From the NCBI GenBank assembly GCA_027046415.1, contig JALTYW010000245.1, positions 1 through 8,296 of the forward strand: a stretch of 8,296 nt of DNA, read 5' to 3'. This document shows, piece after piece, positions 8,291 to 8,296 of this stretch. Below the pieces are notes generated by a model, which did no database searches, was not told the DNA's origin, and saw nothing but the letters and a program-made list of their open reading frames with translations. The translations under genes and the position numbers were made by a program. The DNA is from Sulfurovum sp. GTDB lineage: Bacteria > Campylobacterota > Campylobacteria > Campylobacterales > Sulfurovaceae. Numbering within the stretch: the first letter of the stretch is position 1; each line of letters starts with the position of its first letter.

Positions 8291-8296
8291 ATGAAA
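8291..8296 (+). CDS. Start of next gene (two codons)
   Basis: ATGAAA at the window edge is preceded by AAAGGA (8279-8284) with a 6-base spacer, a good ribosome binding site. Only Met-Lys is visible. In loci that pair an RND permease with a LolA-like protein the next gene is often an outer membrane beta-barrel, but nothing here shows that. Confidence 0.55.

Overview
The window looks like chromosomal DNA of a moderately AT-rich Campylobacterota (epsilonproteobacterium), probably Sulfurovum- or Sulfurimonas-like. This is inferred from tight gene packing, base and codon use, promoters with good -10 and weak -35 boxes, and the style of the proteins. I see no rRNA, tRNA, CRISPR array, transposase or phage gene.

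Left part (1-3710), envelope and amino-sugar genes. A secreted protein of unknown function runs off the left edge on the minus strand. It is divergent from a complete NamZ-type exo-beta-N-acetylmuramidase gene (formerly DUF1343, GH171) on the plus strand. NamZ converges on a minus-strand pair: a short diacylglycerol-kinase-like gene whose stop overlaps the start (ATGA) of an exported GH20 beta-N-acetylhexosaminidase. The two exported exo-glycosidases could together strip MurNAc and GlcNAc from peptidoglycan or related glycans in the periplasm.

Middle part (3711-4744), a regulatory pair. A 135-base divergent intergenic region carries a promoter in each direction and a cluster of ACTTTG/CAAAGT half-sites. 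It leads to a six-helix membrane protein of unknown function and an overlapping small winged-helix regulator. The half-sites lie over the -10 box and run up to the ribosome binding site of this pair, as expected for an autoregulatory operator.

Right part (4783-8296), an envelope transport module. A large MMPL/RND-type permease is followed, after a structured 217-base gap, by a LolA-like periplasmic protein (PF17131 type) and by the first two codons of another gene. An RND permease with a LolA-like carrier suggests movement of a lipid or other hydrophobic molecule across the envelope. The cargo cannot be read from sequence. The gap holds a 7-base tandem repeat spanning the permease stop codon, a REP-like imperfect palindrome, a possible terminator and a new promoter. 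A second 7-base tandem repeat follows the LolA-like stop codon.

The strongest leads are the half-site cluster upstream of the membrane-protein/regulator pair, and the regulator, RND permease and LolA-like protein read as one envelope-lipid handling locus.
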